Notes: generated from the letters alone by a model not told the origin. 64,000 nt of DNA from Lates calcarifer (GCF_001640805.2 NC_066836.1:1263798-1327797); one strand, 5' to 3'; positions 1-10,901 are shown, counted from the stretch's first letter. Made by a program: numbers and translations.

Positions 1-625
1 AATTTGGGGAGTACATTCCTTAAGCATGCTTGGTTAAAATCCCCCACGATGATGTGGACGCCATCAGGATGATTCCTCTGTTGTTTGTTTATAATGTCTT
101 CAAGGTGACTTAGTGCTGAGCTAACGTTAGCATCCGGCGGGATGTAGACAGCAGTAACAATGACCACTGTGAGCTCCCGAGGCAGGTAGAACGGTCTACA
201 CTGGACAGACATGGCTATCTGTGATTGTAGCTCGTCCATCTTGTTTACGAGGGATCTGGCGTTTGAGAGGAACATGGACGGTAGCGGAGGTTTGTGCATC
301 CCCGTTTTTGCTTCCTCTCTCTGTGCTGCCTCCATCGTCTGTAGGGCCAGACAACAATCCATGGAGCTCCCAGTGGTCTGGCTATCTCCCGTGGGATGTT
401 GTGTGTCCATGTGAAAGCACTTGTAACTTCAGTGTTGAACTGAAGTTACAAGTGTTGAAGTGTTGAAGTGTTGAAGTCCGATGTCAATCATGCTCTGTCT
501 GCTGTAGGCTATGTGAGCGTCACATAGCCTGACAAACCACGAGAATAAACACAGGAAAAAACACAAAATAGTGCACAGAAATAGGGAGTCTCGAGCTGCA
601 GCGTCCGTGCGCGCCGCCATCTTGC
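1..625 (-). mobile_element. LINE retrotransposon, 5' part (fragment)
   Basis: Read on the minus strand, the element begins near 620 with a start typical of fish LINEs (ATG followed by Ala-Ala-Arg-Thr-Asp), then a hydrophobic stretch. At 1-180 it encodes an apurinic-type endonuclease segment containing VTAVYIPPDANVSSAL and then HIIVGDFNQA; GDFN is a conserved endonuclease motif. The frame is open in pieces only, and the window edge cuts the rest. A 16-bp perfect inverted repeat (418-433/439-454) and a short TTGAAGTG tandem lie within it. The family (Rex/L2-like) is inferred, not proven. Confidence 0.7.
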
Positions 626-1560
626 TAAACTGGAGCTTGTAAATGGCAGGCTACTATATATGTATCTTTATATATACTTTCAGTAGCTTTTAAATATTGT
701 TGTATTTTTTACATAATATCATTTTTTTGTAAATAATGTCATATATCTAATCTTAGATGGATTTTGAATAACTTTGTGTGTGTAAACAACAGTTTCATCA
801 GCGTAGAGTTTGACATTCTCACTGAGTCAGTTGTAAAAGATGATTAATGTTCAAGTTAAATGATCAGTACACACAACACTTGTGCTTTCAGCACATCCAC
901 ACCCACACCTAATTGACTGTGTATGAAAGCTGAATGTTTCTGTTTGCTTTTCTTGGTTTGACTTTGTTTTCTTAGTTAAGCTGTATGCTGATATTTGTAT
1001 CTTCCTCCAAATTTGTTCTTGGCACTTTATTTAATTATACTGAGTCAAAAACAGTACTGTCAAAATATCTGGCCAATATATTCCATTTTGAGTTGATTCT
1101 AATTATTTGATCTAAAACCAGATTTATTTTAAACAAGAATATTTATAATAAACAGACACTGTGATTTTTCAATATATTGAGAATGTTACATTGACTGAAT
1201 CTGACAGACCAGCCACACTCTGCAGGATGTATCAAAAAGAAAAATAAGAATAGAAAAGATATTATGAACAAAACAAAATTTACTGGACAACTAAGGATTC
1301 AGCATCATTTCCAGTCATATACAGATCACAATTACAAGATGATATAGAGTATTAGAATCAATCTATGATACAGAGTCTACAAGTAGTAATTAAAAATATA
1401 TGTGTGATGAATGTACTTTTTATTTTTAGGATGACTGTATCTAAACTGCGGATGTCTGACTGCTGAGCAATGAATGAATAAGATGAAGTGATGAGATTAG
1501 ATGGAGAGAAAAGGTGAGCAGAAACAGTCAGTCAGCATGTGTGCAGTTGGTGGATGGTCC
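626..1560. other. 3' flank of TRGC-A; LINE relic
   Basis: No gene is seen. The stretch is AT-rich and nearly collinear with 20433-21336, the 3' flank of TRGC-C, so it belongs to the duplicated unit. A minus-strand TTTATT at 1419-1424 gives an AATAAA about 140 nt past the TRGC-A stop, a plausible poly(A) signal. Positions 795-806 read on the minus strand as Tyr-Ala-Asp-Glu in a decayed LINE reverse-transcriptase box that recurs beside the other C genes. Confidence 0.6.
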
Positions 1561-2115
1561 CTAGTTTCTGAGGATCATCACCATGAAGAATCCATAACAG
1601 TACACCAGACTCTTCACTATCAGCACTGTGTAGAGCAGACAGAGCAGCTTCACCCTGCACTGAGGCTGGAGAGGATCCAGGGGAACCACTGCAACAGAAA
1701 AGGATTCAAAAAGAAATCAGTCAGTCCTCTGCTCCTCTGCTCTCTTTGACAGCGTCTCCACATGAAGCTGAATCACTGCTCAACACAGTCACCAAACCTT
1801 CATTACCTTGTTGTATTTGGGCCTCCACTGTGCCCCACTCGTGCTTGACGTAGCAGTGGTATTTATATGTGCTGTTCTCTGGCTGATGGACCAGCAAGAT
1901 GGAGGTGGTGCGTCCCAACTCTCTGAGCTCCAGCTGCTCTCCCTCAGCAGAGGGCAGCTCCTCCAGAGAACCATCCTTCTTCGGTCTTTTCCAGGAGAAC
2001 TGGACCAGAGGAGGAAACATGCCTGAGGCCAGACACAGCAGGGAGGTCTTCCCCTCCAGGTGGGCTCTGGATGCTGCTGGGTACACGCTCACCACGGGCT
2101 TCACTACGTCCTTAT
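1561..2115 (-). CDS. TRGC: T-cell receptor gamma constant gene, cluster A (two exons)
   Basis: Exons run 1807-2115 (309 nt) and 1561-1688 (128 nt), separated by a 118-nt GT-AG intron; both junctions are phase 1, matching the J donor. The product is about 145 residues. Exon 1 encodes an Ig C1 domain starting DKDVVKPVVSVYPAAS, with Cys in SLLCLAS, Trp in FSWKR, Cys in KYHCYVKH and one N-glycosylation sequon (NST). The second exon encodes QPQCRVK and a membrane helix, LLCLLYTVLIVKSLVY, whose lysine fits CD3 pairing in TCR chains. The tail YCYGFFMVMILRN differs from that of all the other copies. The connecting-peptide exon present in clusters B, D and E is missing, so the stalk is short. The transmembrane Lys excludes an Ig light chain. 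TRG identity rests on family resemblance. Confidence 0.93.
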
Positions 2116-3910
2116 CTGAAGTTTGACAACAGCAACAAGCAGCACACACACACATTCACACAGTCAACAGCAGCTTCCAGCACTGCACTGCATTCAGTCT
2201 GATCCTGGAAACTACATGGACTCTGATCACTAAACTACTCATCAATACAGCACAAAGTTCACCACATATACTGGATTCACCTTCACATAGATTTACTCTG
2301 CTATATATCATACTTATATATTATGGATATCATCAGAGAAAGATCAACAAAGATGGCAACAGGATTTACATTCTTTATATTCATATTCAACTTTTAGAAA
2401 TCACAAGCTCAGAATAGATGTGTCATCATAATATTATATATTTACTATATTTGAAATATATCTTTAACAAAAAGACATATTTAACATTATTTAAAATACA
2501 ATGATAGTTATAAGTTAAACTGTATCAACCAGATCTTTTACAATATAAATAATATAACAAGATTTTATCCCTAATTTTAAACGTACAAACAAAACATTTA
2601 CCATGATATATTTTGGTCACATATATAATTACAAATATAAAAGTGTGTACATGTTATTGGATTGTCTTATATCTACACAGGTGTAATTTCTGTATGTATA
2701 TGTATAAAGAAAATATGTGTTGATATCAAATTCAAGTTTTGGTTTACACAAATATATCTTTTAGTATTATATATCTCTAATTTGTTGATTACCTCATGAT
2801 TTAATAATTATGTATTACCTATATTACCTATATTAAATTCATTGTAATAAGAATGAAATGAGAAACATTTATAGTCATAAAATACAAAACATTAGCAATT
2901 AGATGTTTTGGTAATAAACAGATTTACAAATAAAGAAGTGAGAGTGTGTTCTCTATTGTCTTATATCTACACAGGTATAATTTCTGTATGTATATACACA
3001 TACAAATATTCTGTATATTGATACTAAATCATATTTTTGTGTACGATGTCTAATGATTCAAATTAAATTTTGAATAAAATGAAATATGTTTTGGAGAAAT
3101 AATTACATTGATATAAAGAACAGTTAGTATTGGAAAAGACATTTAATAAAAACAATATAAAGATATAGGATCTATATTTTGAACAAAAATATATGTTTAC
3201 CATGATTTAAAATACAGTGACAGTCATGAGATATACAGTATTAACCACATATCTCACAATATAAATAATAATACAGGATTTTATGTCTAAAATAGAAAAA
3301 ACATTTACCATGATATATTTTGGTCATATATAATTATATATATATAGAATCAGGAAACACGGTTGTGTTTTTATATTGTTTTATATCTAAACGTGTAATT
3401 TCTGTGCTTATACATGAACATACATTTTATATATTGATTTTTTTATGTTGGATAAATATATATTGATCATAATCTCATCATTAAATGATTTACTCTCACA
3501 CAATTTTAAATAATTTCTACATTAAACTAAATTCATGTTTTTGTTTAAGAGATATTTACAATCATATAAAGAACAGTTATTATCAGAACACTAATAGAAT
3601 CAAAACAATATATAGCCTATTTGTCTTCAAATAATTTAAAATATATTTCACATTATTTTTAAATATATTTTACACAAAAAGACACATTCACCATTATATA
3701 AAGTGCAGTTACATTCATGAGATTATTATTAGATTTCAACATCTTTTCACTAATTCTTCAACTTTTTCATTGAACAACGGCTGCATAAGGAACTTTGGAC
3801 TAACTCTGAAAAAACTAACATGTAAAGTCTGAAGCAGCAGAAACTGACTTCAAACACATTTTCAACTTCTTCAATAAAACAACTGAAGGAAAATCAGTGT
3901 TTATTCTTAC
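2116..3910 (-). other. J-C intron of cluster A, AT-rich degenerate repeats
   Basis: This intron joins J-A to TRGC-A. It is strongly AT-rich and holds at least three diverged copies of a block recognisable by 'ttatatctacacagg' followed by 'taatttctgtatgtata' (near 2665, 2960 and 3380). Each sits near a copy of 'atttaccatgatatatttt'. No exon is seen. It aligns with 21892-24286 of cluster C and, inverted, with the introns of B, D and E. Confidence 0.6.
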
Positions 3911-3966
3911 CTGTTACATACAGTTTAGTTCCAGAGCCAAAGATGAGGTACCACTTTCCAGACTCC
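3911..3966 (-). CDS. TRGJ: TCR gamma joining segment, cluster A
   Basis: This 56-nt J segment encodes ESGKWYLIFGSGTKLYVT plus one extra base, and ends at a splice donor read as CAG|GTAAGA. The F-G-S-G motif is the J beta-bulge signature. It is the longest J with an intact F-G-X-G in the window. It splices in phase 1 to TRGC-A exon 1. Confidence 0.93.
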
Positions 3967-3994
3967 CACAATGAAAAAGACTGATACAAAAACC
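3967..3994 (-). promoter_or_regulatory. 12-RSS of J-A (variant heptamer)
   Basis: Reading away from the J, the heptamer is CACAATG (consensus CACAGTG, one change at position 5), the spacer is 12 nt (3974-3985) and the nonamer is ACAAAAACC (3986-3994). The first three bases, CAC, are intact. Confidence 0.9.
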
Positions 3995-4294
3995 TGTCTG
4001 CTGTTGAATGTGTCAGCTGAGGTGAACGAGTCCAAATGATGAAGCAGTATCATATTTCAGCTCCATGATGTGTTTCTCTAATGTTCAGATCAACATGACT
4101 GTCTCTTCTTTTCTTTGCTTTTTTCTTCACACTGAAATATCTCAACAAATATTCCCATTTCAACTGGTTCAGACGTTCATGTTCCCCTGAGGATCAACTG
4201 GAATAACTTTGCTGATCCTCTGACTTTTCATCTAGCGCCATCATCAGGTCGACATTTTCATGTGTCCAATACTTTGTCAGGGTGACGGCCGTGC
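3995..4294 (-). promoter_or_regulatory. Conserved 300-bp block 5' of J-A
   Basis: This block immediately upstream of the J RSS is near-identical to those at 15198-15498, 24356-24655, 36429-36729 and 54791-55091, all about 300 bp. It has no conserved open frame. Its position suggests a germline J promoter or an accessibility element; that function is inferred. Confidence 0.45.
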
Positions 4295-5423
4295 CCCTGT
4301 GTTCTTCATCCACCTAGAATGGTACATTCCCAGTTTTGACTCTGCTGTTGTTCACTGAATGAATCCTTGTCTCTCTGAGCCACAGGATCATTGCAGGCTC
4401 CAACATGAACCTACTCAACAGTCTTTCATGTGCTTCACTCCATCACTTTAGATAAGGATGGTTCATTCATTCATTCTCTTTCTGCCTTTTCCACATTACA
4501 AAGTGCAATCAGCTTATTACCACCCATAGTTACCTTTTATTGTTGACTGACATGTAGAGGTCCAGTGAAACAGCATCAGTCTTTTCAGCAAATTCAATCA
4601 AAGGAGGCAACTTAGTTGCTCAGGCAACTTCCTGCATCATCTGCAGAGCTGTAGGTCACCAGGTTCCAGGCTGCTGGTACCAGTCCCACTCTGACCTCTG
4701 ACCTCTGACCTCTGCCTCTTCCACGTCCTCGTCCATGAGGAACAGAGCTGCACCATGAGAATAATGAAACACAAAGAAGATGAAAGATATGACCTTGTAA
4801 ACTTGGTATAAAACATTTGACTTGCTACAACAGACTTGACATTATTTCCATTAGAGTGACACGTCTTCACCTGTGGAACATGACTCAGCTCTGTGCTTTT
4901 CTCTGCAGTTACACCAGAGTAAGAAGAAAATCTACACAACATCAGAAATAGAACCCTGACATCTGATTTTCTTCCTTGTTCTTTTACACTTGTCTCTAAA
5001 CAAAGTAGCTCCATGTATCACTGATGGTAGAGTAGAAATGACTGTTACTGTTAAAGCTCGAGTCATAAACTTACTGATACAGAGGCTACGCTAATCCTGG
5101 GCTAACACTTTGTCTTCAACACGTATTGTGAGGGCTCATTAGCTCACTTTCTACACTTCTACAATGAACATATGCTCCCTGTGTTTTCATACTGTTACTA
5201 ATTGTTTCCTCTTATTGTGGCTAACTTACCCTCGGGCTGCAGACGCTCTGGATTCCACCATTTTCCTCTTCAGACATTTGTTAGTGTCGGTTTCCATGAC
5301 AACGATCGTCAGTGAATTTGGGGGGCGGAGCTTCAGTGAAGGGAGGGGTGTGTTTGTTCAAGTATCAACAGTGTTTCTCCAGAATGGCGTACTGTGCCTT
5401 TAAATCAGACAAGCTGATGTGAG
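4295..5423. other. Spacer between V-A and J-A
   Basis: No gene is recognised. The stretch is collinear and nearly identical with 24656-25787 in cluster C. Part of it (4310-4395) also matches 44940-45030. Reading frames here are conserved between the two copies only because the DNA is a recent duplication. Confidence 0.5.
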
Positions 5424-6610
5424 CTGAGGCCTGTTCTATGAAGCGAGGTTACTGGCTTATCAGAGTAACTTCAGGAGTAACTTGGTGACGTCAGGTGTAA
5501 CTTCCTGGTTAACCTGTACTACAAAAGGTGGATAGGTTTTACCTGGGGTCTGCTGCCATGGTAATTTACGTCTCTAAACTGCTCCAAGCAGTTTCTGTTC
5601 GTGGTTAACTCGGTGTTGCTGGTGTTACTTTTACTTTAGTACCAACCCACAGGTGGAAGAACCAATCGATACTGGCACAACGACTGAGAGAGGCTGACTC
5701 CGTAGGACGGGGGTTGTTTAAAGACCGTCAGTCATCCCCACCACCACCACCAACCCACCCCCACCCAAAAAAAAAAAACAAAATGTAGTGGATGGTAGAG
5801 ATATGTAGACCAATAAATAGTGTTTTTTTATGCTCCGCATTTTCCATTTTCACTTTCAGTTATTTGATTTTGTAATTTTTTTCTCACAGTCAAGCAGCAG
5901 AGTTTAGCATCATTAGTGTTGCATATTATCGATTTCAATAATCCTTTAAATGGGGGGTGTTATTGTCCTGAAAGACAATATAATGTGACAGGCTGTTGTA
6001 ATTGTAGACTACAGACCAAGCAGCATTAATGATGGAAATATGAATGTGAACCACTTTATAGAAGGTTTCTGTTTGATCCAGGTTCAGTTTCCACTGAGGC
6101 TGAAATACTGTTAACATGAAGTTCATACTGAACATAACAGCATTACATTCATACATATACAGCCTGAGTGTTCCAGGCAGAACATCATTAACAGGAACAG
6201 CTCATTCTCAGACATGTGACCCACGTGTTGACTGTAATCCAAGTATCTGAGAAATGATCACATATGTTCCGTGTCCTTACATCTCATATTACAGATGAAG
6301 AATCCAGAGAACATGTGACCAGTCTCTCTGTCTTTGTTGGTTTGACATTGTGTCGTTAGAGTCTCTTTAAATTCCTCTAAACCCACTGAATTAACGTGCG
6401 CTCTTCATCTGAGAGATACGGTGCACGCCCCTTTAATCAACACGCACTAACTCTGATTAAGTTAACACCGACTCGATTGACCCACATCTGAACCACCGTC
6501 GTACCGTTTAACACAGATCGAGGCAGTCAGGGTTTGTCAACCCCGACTTTACCTGAGAACCTGAGTTAAACCAGAGGAGGTTCAACTCTCTTCATAGTTC
6601 AGGCCTCAGG
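5424..6610. mobile_element. MITE-like DNA transposon with terminal inverted repeats
   Basis: The termini 5424-5443 (CTGAGGCCTGTTCTATGAAG) and 6591-6610 are inverted repeats matching at 18 of 20 positions. The insertion is absent at the equivalent site of cluster C (about 25787), so it arrived after the duplication or was lost there. A partial inverted copy lies at 53004-53855. No transposase is recognised. Superfamily is not assigned (PIF/Harbinger-like is a guess). Confidence 0.65.
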
Positions 6611-7450
6611 TGTGTCTGCTGGGCGGAGCCACAGTAGTTGTTACTACACCTGTCTGTACTACATCTACAATGAACGACACACTGGAGCAGAGCCTCGTTA
6701 CAGCGCCCTCTAAAGGCCTGGAAACAACAACCATTTCACTCCATAATATTAAGGACAGCGACGCAACACATTGTGTGAAATCTAGTTGTTGCTGCTGGCT
6801 CATCATTACCACACCTGAGCATCTAATACACCCAGTACATGCAGAGCTAACCCGGCTAACTACATTAGCATCAACTGCGCATCCTCCATTCAACAACTTG
6901 GACTCATCTGTGCGAACAGAAAAGGAAACTTACTTGTCAATGGACGCACACAGGCTCTCAGTGTCCAAACTCTGCAGCTGACTCCACTGTTCCTCCACTA
7001 CACTAACAGCTCCATTCTAGTCCTCACCTTCTCTGGAGCACCTCAACAGGTGACAACTGACGTCTGCTATCAAGGACTGATTGACAGGACACTCAACCAA
7101 TAGAAAGACACAGGAGGCGGGACTTAGCAAAATGACAGATAAAGATCTAAAAATAAGGAACAGATATTCAAGCAAAATAAACCTGAGGTAGAAACACATG
7201 AAAGGAAATGAAATCTACTTTACAACTGTTTAGTCTTGATGTAGTTTTCTTATTGTGCTTGTGTATTTCTTCTTTGTCCTCACTGTGTGGAACAACAGGA
7301 AACCTGCTGAAATATCAGCTACAAATATGAATCAATATCAGAGAAAAGTCCAGAAAAAGTGTCTGAGATGGAGGTGAAATATGTGAACCTGGGCTGTGGT
7401 TTACTGCTCTCTTCCTGTCACAAACACTGTTTGACATCTGTTCATCTGTT
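6611..7450. other. 3' flank of V-A
   Basis: No gene is seen. From about 6896 the sequence is near-identical to 26946-27495 beside V-C. The part next to the RSS also matches, in inverse, the downstream flanks of V-B3 and V-D2, so it belongs to the V duplication unit. I recognise nothing in 6611-6895. Confidence 0.45.
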
Positions 7451-7488
7451 GGTTTTTGTTCAGGCTGCACCCATCATTTCTCACTGTG
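7451..7488 (-). promoter_or_regulatory. 23-type RSS of V-A
   Basis: The heptamer CACAGTG (7482-7488, minus) directly follows the V exon. A 22-nt spacer and the nonamer ACAAAAACC (7451-7459) follow. All V-gamma RSS here share the 22-nt spacer. Confidence 0.93.
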
Positions 7489-7946
7489 GGAATCCTCCTT
7501 CCAACAGGAGCAGTAGTAGGAGGCTGAATGAGAGACTTGAACTGTCTCTATCTTCAACTCACAGCCGTTCTCTTTGTTCTCAGCTGTGAAATCATCTTTC
7601 TGAGGATGATTGTAACGGTAACCTATGCTGCAGCTGTTTCTGTCAAAATATAGAATCCTTTTGAATGTTTCTTTGTCTTTCTTCTGGTACCAGACTACAG
7701 GATAACTACCACACCGATCAGTCCGTCCACAGCTGAAGGAGACAGATTGACCAACTCTCCTGGTCAATGATAACTGGTGCTGATCCAGATCTGCTGCCAT
7801 GGCAACCAGCGCTGTAGAGACACAGACAGGTAGATGAAGGTCAGTGTGACAGTGTTTGTTAAAGGTTGAGTTTGTTGGCTCCTGATTGGCTGGAAACACT
7901 CACCTGAACACAGACAGCACAGAGCAGCAGCTGGGAGGAAAAGCAT
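7489..7946 (-). CDS. TRGV: TCR gamma variable segment, cluster A
   Basis: The leader exon is 7904-7946 (43 nt, MLFLPAAALCCLCS plus one base). A 92-nt GT-AG intron follows, then the V exon at 7489-7811 (323 nt); 122 codons in all, intact. The V domain has FR1 LTRRVGQSVSFSCG, Trp in VVWYQKKDKETF, FR3 NHPQKDDFTAENKENGCELKI and the J-proximal Cys in SASYYCSCWKEDS. Besides the canonical Cys pair there is a Cys in CDR1 (TDRC) and another two residues after the YYC cysteine. GC in ENGCEL adds one more. An upstream CACGTG (8044-8049) lies about 100 bp before the ATG. It is divergent to V-B1, about 1.07 kb away. Confidence 0.93.
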
Positions 7947-9014
7947 TTTGTGCAGTGGTGTTTCCTCTGGTGAACCTGGGGAGAAGTGGCGCTCTGATGC
8001 AGCTGAGGCCAAACAAGGACGAGCTGTGAGATCAGACGAGGGCCACGTGCTTTCTGACAGCTCCTCACTCCTCCCATCAGCCCCTGCGGCCCACACACAA
8101 GGCTGCTGCTGCTGATTGACGCTGAAGCTGAAGCTGAAGCTGTTGTGTGCTTTTCAGGACTGAAACTGACACACTGCTGCCCTCTGCTGGCTGCAATAAA
8201 CCAACTTGACTTTTCTTATCAATCTGTTGGTTCTTTTCTTGATCAACTGATTCATCATTTTGTCTGTCAAAGACCAAGTTAGAGTGAAAACTGCTCATTA
8301 GAATTTCCTGCAGCTGCTTCAGATGACTTTTTGAAATGTTCATTTGAATATTAGTGGTGATAGTTGAAGTGTAACAGTAGTAGTCCTACAGTGTGGTTGC
8401 AGTGTGTAGTTGCAGCCAGCAGAGGGCAGCAGTGTGTCAGTTTTATTCCTGACAGCAGCAGCACAGAGCAGATGGAGGTGATGTCATAGAAACTGTCCTA
8501 TCAGGTAATAACTACAGGTTTAAAGTCAAGACTTTTAGAATAATATCCAATATTTGATCTAAAAAGAGGAGAGTTCACTTTGGTTTCAAATCAATCAAAG
8601 TGCTGACTTGTATATTTGAGTTTCTTGCAGCTGTTTCAGAGTCTGCTGTTAAAGCTTTGATTGAATATTTATGAAGAAATATTGAATTTCTCAGTGTGTC
8701 TGTAAGTGGACACTTTAATATTATATACAAATGAATGTTAGAATATTAGAATGAAAAACAGCTCCAATAAACACCAAGTATAGATAATAATGAGAGAGAA
8801 GAAGAAAGAACACACACTCTTTTTAAACAAGTCTTTTTCTTTTCTTGTATCAGAACATGTGGAAGTGAACTTTAATGATGATGATGGGAGGAGTGAGGAG
8901 CTGTCAGAAAGCACGTGGCCCTCGTCTGATCTCACAGCTCGTCCTTGTTTGGCCTCAGCTGCATCAGAGCGCCACTTCTCCCCAGGTTCACCAGAGGAAA
9001 CACCACTGCACAAA
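7947..9014. promoter_or_regulatory. Divergent V-A/V-B1 promoter interval with paired CTCF-like motifs
   Basis: This interval separates the head-to-head V-A and V-B1 starts. Both sides carry the same 5' V block with an E-box CACGTG (8044-8049 and 8912-8917). A perfect 34-bp inverted repeat occupies 8163-8196 and 8410-8443. Each arm contains CCAGCAGAGGGCAG, which fits the vertebrate CTCF core, on the minus strand at 8177-8190 and on the plus strand at 8416-8429 (divergent). The same arrangement recurs at 28208-28488. CTCF binding is inferred. Confidence 0.6.
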
Positions 9015-9463
9015 ATGCTTTTCCTCCCAGCTGCTGCTCTGTGCTGTCTGTGTTCAGGTGAGTGTTTCCAGCCAATCAGGAGCCAACAAACTCAACCTTT
9101 AACAAACACTGTCACACTGACCTTCATCTACCTGTCTGTGTCTCTACAGCGCTGGTTGCCATGGCAGCAGATCTGGATCAGCACCAGTTATCATTGACCA
9201 GGAGAGTTGGTCAATCTGTCTCCTTCAGCTGTGGACAGACAAACCAGTGTGGTGGTGGTTATCTATTCTGGTATCAGAAGAAAGACAAAGAAACATTCAA
9301 AGCAATTCTGCGTATTAAGACTGGTGACACCCCAGAGAAACCTTTCAATCATCCTCAGCAAAATGATTTCACAGCTGAGAGAACACAGAGCAGCTCTGAG
9401 TTGAAGATAGCGACAGTTAAAGTTTCTCATTCAGCCTCCTACTACTGCTCCTGTTATAGTTCC
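9015..9463 (+). CDS. TRGV: TCR gamma variable segment, cluster B, V1
   Basis: Leader exon 9015-9057 and V exon 9150-9463 total 119 codons, intact. FR1 is DLDQHQLSLTRRVGQSVSFS. CDR1 carries a Cys in QTNQCGGGY, FR2 is LFWYQKKDKETFKAIL and FR3 is NHPQQNDFTAERTQSSSELK. It ends YYCSCYSS. The second Cys after YYC can pair with the CDR1 Cys. The leader exon and intron are identical to those of the other V genes, so variation is concentrated in CDR1, CDR2 and CDR3. It is the nearest V to the inversion centre and is most like V-D1. Confidence 0.93.
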
Positions 9464-9501
9464 CACAGTGAGAAATGATGGGTGCAGCCTGAACAAAAAC
9501 C
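9464..9501 (+). promoter_or_regulatory. 23-type RSS of V-B1
   Basis: Heptamer CACAGTG (9464-9470), 22-nt spacer, nonamer ACAAAAACC (9493-9501). Confidence 0.93.
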
Positions 9502-10300
9502 AACAGATGAACAGATGTCAAACAGTGTTTGTGACAGGAAGAGAGCAGTAAACCACAGCCCAGGTTCACATATTTCACCTCCATCTCAGCCCGAGTCACT
9601 AACAGTCTGAACTGAGACACTTTCTTTGGCCCCTTCACAGAAAAAGCCCTCTGCCAGCTCTCTGTGACTCTCTTGGTGACCAGTACTTATTAATTTAACT
9701 GATGTTTATGCTGCAGATTGGTTGAAATTGTTTGGGTGAAATTCCTGATGATGATCAATAACTAAAACACACCCTATGCTGTAGAATTTCACTGACACAG
9801 CAGTTATACCTCCACAGATCAGACCTGTCAAATAAAGTGACTCAGTGGAACATTTTCTATTTAATCTTCACACAGGCTTCATACACTGTTGCTGTCACAC
9901 ATGAAATGTTAAGTTAAACTAGATTTTTAGTTTTAACTTTCCTCTGCAGAATCCATTTTTAAGGGAAGAGTGAGATATATCCACTGTCCTCGGATCAGCT
10001 CTCTGCAATACTCAGTTGTATCCTAGTTATATCCCTCTCTATCCCTAACCCCCAGCTTGAAAAGAAAGAACTGAGCCTGGGTTTGGAAAAAGAGTTGATA
10101 CAGTCAGTGACAAAATTCCTACTTTTGAACTCAAAACATTCTATTCTTTATCAAACATGATGGAGGATCAGCACTGGGCCCTCTGATCATTTCGCTTCTA
10201 AACATTATTAATGATCTTCCACAGCAGTTTCACAGCATGAATGTACAACTCTATGCTGATGACACTATTGTTATACATACATGAAAAAATCTGTCCACCG
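9502..10300 (+). mobile_element. Spacer V-B1/V-B2 with LINE reverse-transcriptase relic
   Basis: After the V-B1 3' flank the sequence becomes unrelated to the V unit. From about 10150 it reads as a decayed LINE reverse transcriptase: a GSALGPL-like box, then YADD at 10252-10263 in VQLYADDTIVIHT. It ends just before the 5' V block of V-B2. A homologous relic precedes V-F (63230-63340, inverted), so it was carried along with this V copy. Confidence 0.55.
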
Positions 10301-10440
10301 CAGGGGCTGATGGGAGGAGTGAGGAGCTGTCAGAAAGCACGTGGCCCTCGTCTGATCTCACAGCTCGTCCTTGTTTGGCCTCAGCTGCATCAGAGCGCCA
10401 CTTCTCCCCAGGTTCACCAGAGGAAACACCACTGCACAAA

Positions 10441-10901
10441 ATGCTTTTCCTCCCAGCTGCTGCTCTGTGCTGTCTGTGTTCAGGTGAGTGTTTCCAGCCA
10501 ATCAGGAGCCAACAAACTCAACCTTTAACAAACACTGTCACACTGACCTTCATCTACCTGTCTGTGTCTCTACAGCGCTGGTTGCCATGGCAGCAGATCT
10601 GGTTCAGGACCAGTTATCATTGACCAGGAGAGTTGGTCAATCTGTCTCCTTCAGCTGTGGAGGGACTGATCGGTGTGTTAGTAAATACGTATACTGGCTC
10701 CAGAAGAAAGATAATGAAACGTTCAAAATGATTCTTCGTATTAAGAGGGAGGATGGTCAAGTTGAATCACACCATTACAATCATCCTCAGAAAGATGATT
10801 TCACAGCTGAGAACAAAGAGAACGGCTGTGAGTTGAAGATAGAGACAGTTAAAGTCTCTCATTCAGCCTCCTACTACTGCCTCTGTGCTAAAGAGGATTC
10901 C
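10441..10901 (+). CDS. TRGV: TCR gamma variable segment, cluster B, V2
   Basis: Leader exon 10441-10483 and V exon 10576-10901 give 123 codons, intact. FR1 is DLVQDQLSLTRRVGQSVSFS and CDR1 carries the extra Cys (TDRCVSKY). FR2 is YVYWLQKKDNETFKMIL, with Leu in place of the usual Tyr after Trp. CDR2 is long (RIKREDGQVESHHY). FR3 is NHPQKDDFTAENKENGCELK, ending YYCLCAKEDS. CACGTG lies at 10338-10343. There is no counterpart at this position in cluster D, so this V is either an extra duplication in B or a loss from D. Confidence 0.92.

Noticed and set aside
4637..5014. 125-codon minus-strand frame identical in clusters A and C (24998-25375)
   Set aside because: Identity is explained by the recent duplication. 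No family resemblance, splice context or signal was seen.
9062..9478. Open frames beginning MFPANQEPTNSTF before each V exon
   Set aside because: They start inside the leader intron (92 nt, GT-AG) and read through the acceptor. The real start is the 43-nt leader exon upstream.
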